Positions 13,817 to 15,699 of a stretch of 15,699 nucleotides of DNA are shown here, in pieces. Position numbers and translations under genes: made by a program. Position 1 is the stretch's first letter; every line of letters starts with the position of its first letter. Origin of the DNA: Euryarchaeota archaeon UBA438 (GTDB lineage Archaea > Thermoplasmatota > Poseidoniia > Poseidoniales > Thalassarchaeaceae); assembly GCA_002504435.1 (NCBI GenBank), contig DAQP01000018.1:5570-21268 (forward strand). The letters run 5' to 3'. The notes below the pieces were generated by a model, which saw only the letters and a program-made list of their open reading frames with translations, ran no database searches and was not told where the DNA came from.

Positions 13817-15699
13817 CTACTGATCTAGGGGCTTCCATGACCCAGACATGGGGTCGAATGACATTACGCTGCCATCCGGGTTCTGACAGTAGACTGCACC
13901 GGATAGGTCTACCCACACGAGTTGGCCATGTTCGTTCATCCTTGCATCCTCAGGAGCTGAGATGGCGGTTGGCTCTGAATCGGCTTGTGGCTCCTCGTGG
14001 AACGTCACCTGATCTGTCTCGGTTTCGACCTCGATGGGTTCATCTGGCACTGGTTCAGTGATTTCTGACTTGACACCATGGGACGGGGTTTCGAACGGAA
14101 CATATTCCTCTACAACGGAGGGCCTTTCCTCTACTATTGAGGCTTCTTCGGTTTGGATGGCCTCCTTCACTGGCTCACTGACTGACTTCCTGCGCATTAC
14201 CATCCAACCGCCCAATCCTATCAGCGAGATTACGACCAATGCCGCAGCCGCGAATGCATACTTTGCCATGCCGTCTGGTTCTAGATGTCTGTCGGGATCC
14301 TCTGGGAATGCATCCCCGTTATCCCCATAACCATCTCCGTCCGTATCTGACCACTCTGCGGGATCGGTGGGAAACGCGTCTACACCATCCTCGAAGTTGT
14401 CATCGTCAGTGTCGGTGTCGAGTCGGTTGGAGCCGGCCGCTTCCTCATCAACATCAGAAAGTCCGTCGTTGTCATCGTCAGTGTCGGAGTTGTCCCCTAT
14501 CCCGTCCATGTCACTGTCGACCCACTCGCTGGAATCGAGTGGAAGCGCGTCGTCAGAGTCAGGGAATCCGTCGTTGTCATCGTCGTCGTCCTCTTCTGAG
14601 TCGTTGCACCCGTCTATGTCATTGTCATTCGATGTGTCGCTGGTCCACCCCAACAATCCCTGTGGGCAATAGTCGTAGTTATCCTCGATGCCGTCACCGT
14701 CATCATCCTCGTCTATGTCGTCGTGGATTCTATCCCCGTCAATATCTGAATAGCAGTCTTCCACTGATGATGCGCCTTCCTGAAGAGTTATGTGAGAATC
14801 TGGACACTCCTCGAGAGTTGTGCTTGATGACTCGGAGACGTAGAAGTCTAGAGGCGCTGGTGTCTGCTGACTTTGGCCGTCGTTTGGTGCGTAGTAGCCG
14901 GGCTGGGCCGGATTGCAAGATGTCTGTCCTGAATTGGGTTGGAAGCTTCCGGGGCTGCACTTATCTTGACTTGGGCTGGCAGGTGACTGGACGAAGCTTC
15001 CTGGGTCAGCGTCGAGACAGTCAGATGGGGACTTGGAGCCACTTTGGGGGTTGTAGGTTCCAGCTGGGCACTGAGACTGGTCGCTCGAGCCAACCGAGCT
15101 GACGAAGTGCCCTGGGTCAGCATCGACACACGAGGATCTGCCTGAGTTGGGCTGGTAGGTGCCTGGGGAGCAGGGGGCCTGGGAGTCAGAACCCGGATTG
15201 GCAACAAAGTGACCGGGGTCGGAAGTAGTGCAGTCAGCCGAAGAGTTGGCCCCTACAGAGGGGTTGTAGGTTCCTTCTGGACAAGGCGCCTGAGATGGCT
15301 GACCAGAGTCATCTACGTAGTTCCCGGGCTCTGCGTCTAGGCAGGATGCAGCGCCAGATGCTGGCTGGTAGGTGCCGGGGGAGCAGGGCGTCTGGAATGT
15401 TGACGATTCCATTGGGACGTAGTTTCCTTCGTCGGCATCAATGCAGGATGTCGCACCTGATGATGGCTGGTAGGTGCCGGGAGAGCAGGGCTCCTGATTG
15501 GCTTGGCCGTCAGAAGATGAATAGTTCCCCGGATCTGCGTCTAGGCAGACTGCAGAAGAGCTAGAGCCCTCGGATGGATTGTAGGTGCCCGCGGGGCAGG
15601 GGGTTGGAGAAGTGGCGGCGCTGTAGTCCACGTAGTGGCCGACAGGAGAATTCAGGCAGTCGTCCTGCCCTGAGGATGGCTGGTATGTTCCAGGCGAGC
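13817..15699 (-). CDS. Large Cys-rich, Ca-binding surface protein, C-terminal part (5' end outside window)
   Basis: The reading frame is open to the right edge (15699), with repeat sequence continuing to the very end, so the start lies beyond the window; the GTG at 15631 inside it is only a Val codon. Numbering from that GTG: residues before 258 are eight Cys-rich units of 34 or 37 aa resembling GCC2/GCC3 (ephrin-receptor-like) repeats. Residues 258-293 are a degenerate ninth unit. Residues 294-445 are Asp-rich thrombospondin-3-like Ca-binding repeats (DxDxDGxxD and DAFPxDPxEW patterns). A membrane helix spans 455-479, followed by RRK. An acidic Glu/Pro-rich cytoplasmic tail ends in a compact aromatic/Gly module (568-601). 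It is an outward-facing adhesin or S-layer-associated protein by architecture; the ligand is unknown. It is convergent with, and directly abuts, the fabH-like gene. Confidence 0.92.
   Translation of the reverse strand, partial: SPGTYQPSSGQDDCLNSPVGHYVDYSAATSPTPCPAGTYNPSEGSSSSAVCLDADPGNYSSSDGQANQEPCSPGTYQPSSGATSCIDADEGNYVPMESSTFQTPCSPGTYQPASGAASCLDAEPGNYVDDSGQPSQAPCPEGTYNPSVGANSSADCTTSDPGHFVANPGSDSQAPCSPGTYQPNSGRSSCVDADPGHFVSSVGSSDQSQCPAGTYNPQSGSKSPSDCLDADPGSFVQSPASPSQDKCSPGSFQPNSGQTSCNPAQPGYYAPNDGQSQQTPAPLDFYVSESSSTTLEECPDSHITLQEGASSVEDCYSDIDGDRIHDDIDEDDDGDGIEDNYDYCPQGLLGWTSDTSNDNDIDGCNDSEEDDDDDNDGFPDSDDALPLDSSEWVDSDMDGIGDNSDTDDDNDGLSDVDEEAAGSNRLDTDTDDDNFEDGVDAFPTDPAEWSDTDGDGYGDNGDAFPEDPDRHLEPDGMAKYAFAAAALVVISLIGLGGWMVMRRKSVSEPVKEAIQTEEASIVEERPSVVEEYVPFETPSHGVKSEITEPVPDEPIEVETETDQVTFHEEPQADSEPTAISAPEDARMNEHGQLVWVDLSGAVYCQNPDGSVMSFDPMSGSWKPLDQ
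14297..14752 (-). other. Thrombospondin type 3-like Ca-binding repeat tract
   Basis: Encodes about 150 residues dominated by Asp, with repeated DxDGDxxxDxxD and DxDDDNDG patterns and two DAFPxDPxEW units. In TSP3 repeats these Asp side chains bind many calcium ions and stiffen the stalk. At DNA level it gives recurring gttgtcatcgtcagtgtcgg blocks (about 14396 and 14468). It forms the stalk between the Cys-rich repeats and the membrane helix. Confidence 0.88.
14858..15699 (-). repeat. Tandem Cys-rich protein repeats, 102/111-bp units, 213-bp super-period
   Basis: Eight recognisable units run to the window edge. Two types alternate: Q-type (CSPGTYQPxSGxxSC, 34 aa, 102 bp) and N-type (CPAGTYNPxxGxxSxxxC, 37 aa, 111 bp). 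Read from the right edge the order is Q, N, Q, Q, N, Q, N, Q. Minus-strand copies of ggctggtaggt-like sequence begin at 15678, 15465, 15363 and 15150, i.e. 213, 102 and 213 bp apart. This fits duplication of an N+Q pair with one extra Q unit. Each unit carries two Cys, likely one disulfide. Confidence 0.92.

Noticed and set aside
14239..15102. Plus-strand open frame of 287 codons, Arg/His/Cys-rich
   Set aside because: It is antisense to the repeat/TSP3 gene. Its periodic composition follows from the repetitive opposite strand, and it shows no recognisable domain.
14858..15699. Regular spacing suggesting a CRISPR array or satellite DNA
   Set aside because: Units are 102/111 bp, remain in one reading frame and encode conserved Cys/Gly/Tyr positions; there are no identical short repeats with unique spacers.
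15631..15699. GTG at 15631 as the true start of the Cys-rich protein
   Set aside because: Upstream in-frame codons to the window edge continue the same Q-type repeat (SPGTYQPSSGQDDC) without a stop, so the start lies outside.

Overview
The window most resembles a chromosome fragment of an uncultured planktonic euryarchaeon, probably Marine Group II (Poseidoniales) or a close Thermoplasmatota relative. The evidence is an archaeal membrane-anchored LonB protease, an archaeal-type AspRS, an archaeal-style TrmI, heavy use of AGG/AGA arginine codons, GTG and TTG starts, very short intergenic gaps, and large Asp-rich single-pass surface proteins with small cytoplasmic C-terminal modules. The taxonomic call is an inference, since no 16S or other decisive marker is present.

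Layout. (1) Positions 1-5013, minus strand: a 1060-residue exported surface protein with an N-terminal thioredoxin-like domain (WCGPC) and Ig/cadherin-like modules, followed downstream by lonB, which runs off the left edge. (2) Positions 5014-5090: a 77-bp divergent intergenic region with a perfect short palindrome. (3) Positions 5091-7335, plus strand: a tRNA-function pair, trmI and aspS. (4) Positions 7398-13816, plus strand: six tightly packed genes that look like one transcription unit. They encode a formyltransferase-fold enzyme, an atypical SDR, a luciferase-like flavin monooxygenase, an asparaginase-II-family amidohydrolase, an ALDH resembling aminomuconate-semialdehyde dehydrogenase, and a KAS III (FabH-like) enzyme. 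(5) Positions 13817-15699, minus strand: the C-terminal part of a very large surface protein with Cys-rich GCC2/GCC3-like repeats, a Ca-binding thrombospondin-3-like tract, one membrane helix and an acidic cytoplasmic tail. Its stop codon directly abuts the fabH-like stop codon.

The most unusual part is the 7.4-13.8 kb operon. A monooxygenase, two dehydrogenase-fold proteins, an amide hydrolase and a formyl-group enzyme together suggest an uncharacterised pathway for breaking down or modifying a nitrogen-containing (perhaps aromatic or heterocyclic) compound in a marine archaeon. Two of its enzymes carry visible active-site departures. The SDR lacks YxxxK. The asparaginase homologue has Glu in place of a zinc-ligand Lys, and a perfect 15-bp tandem repeat lies over its SxxK nucleophile motif. 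The substrate cannot be read from sequence alone. The second theme is cell-surface architecture: two different modular surface proteins, one with a disulfide-active fold and one rich in cysteines.

No tRNA, rRNA, CRISPR array, insertion sequence or integrase was seen. No gene-free stretch exceeds 80 bases.
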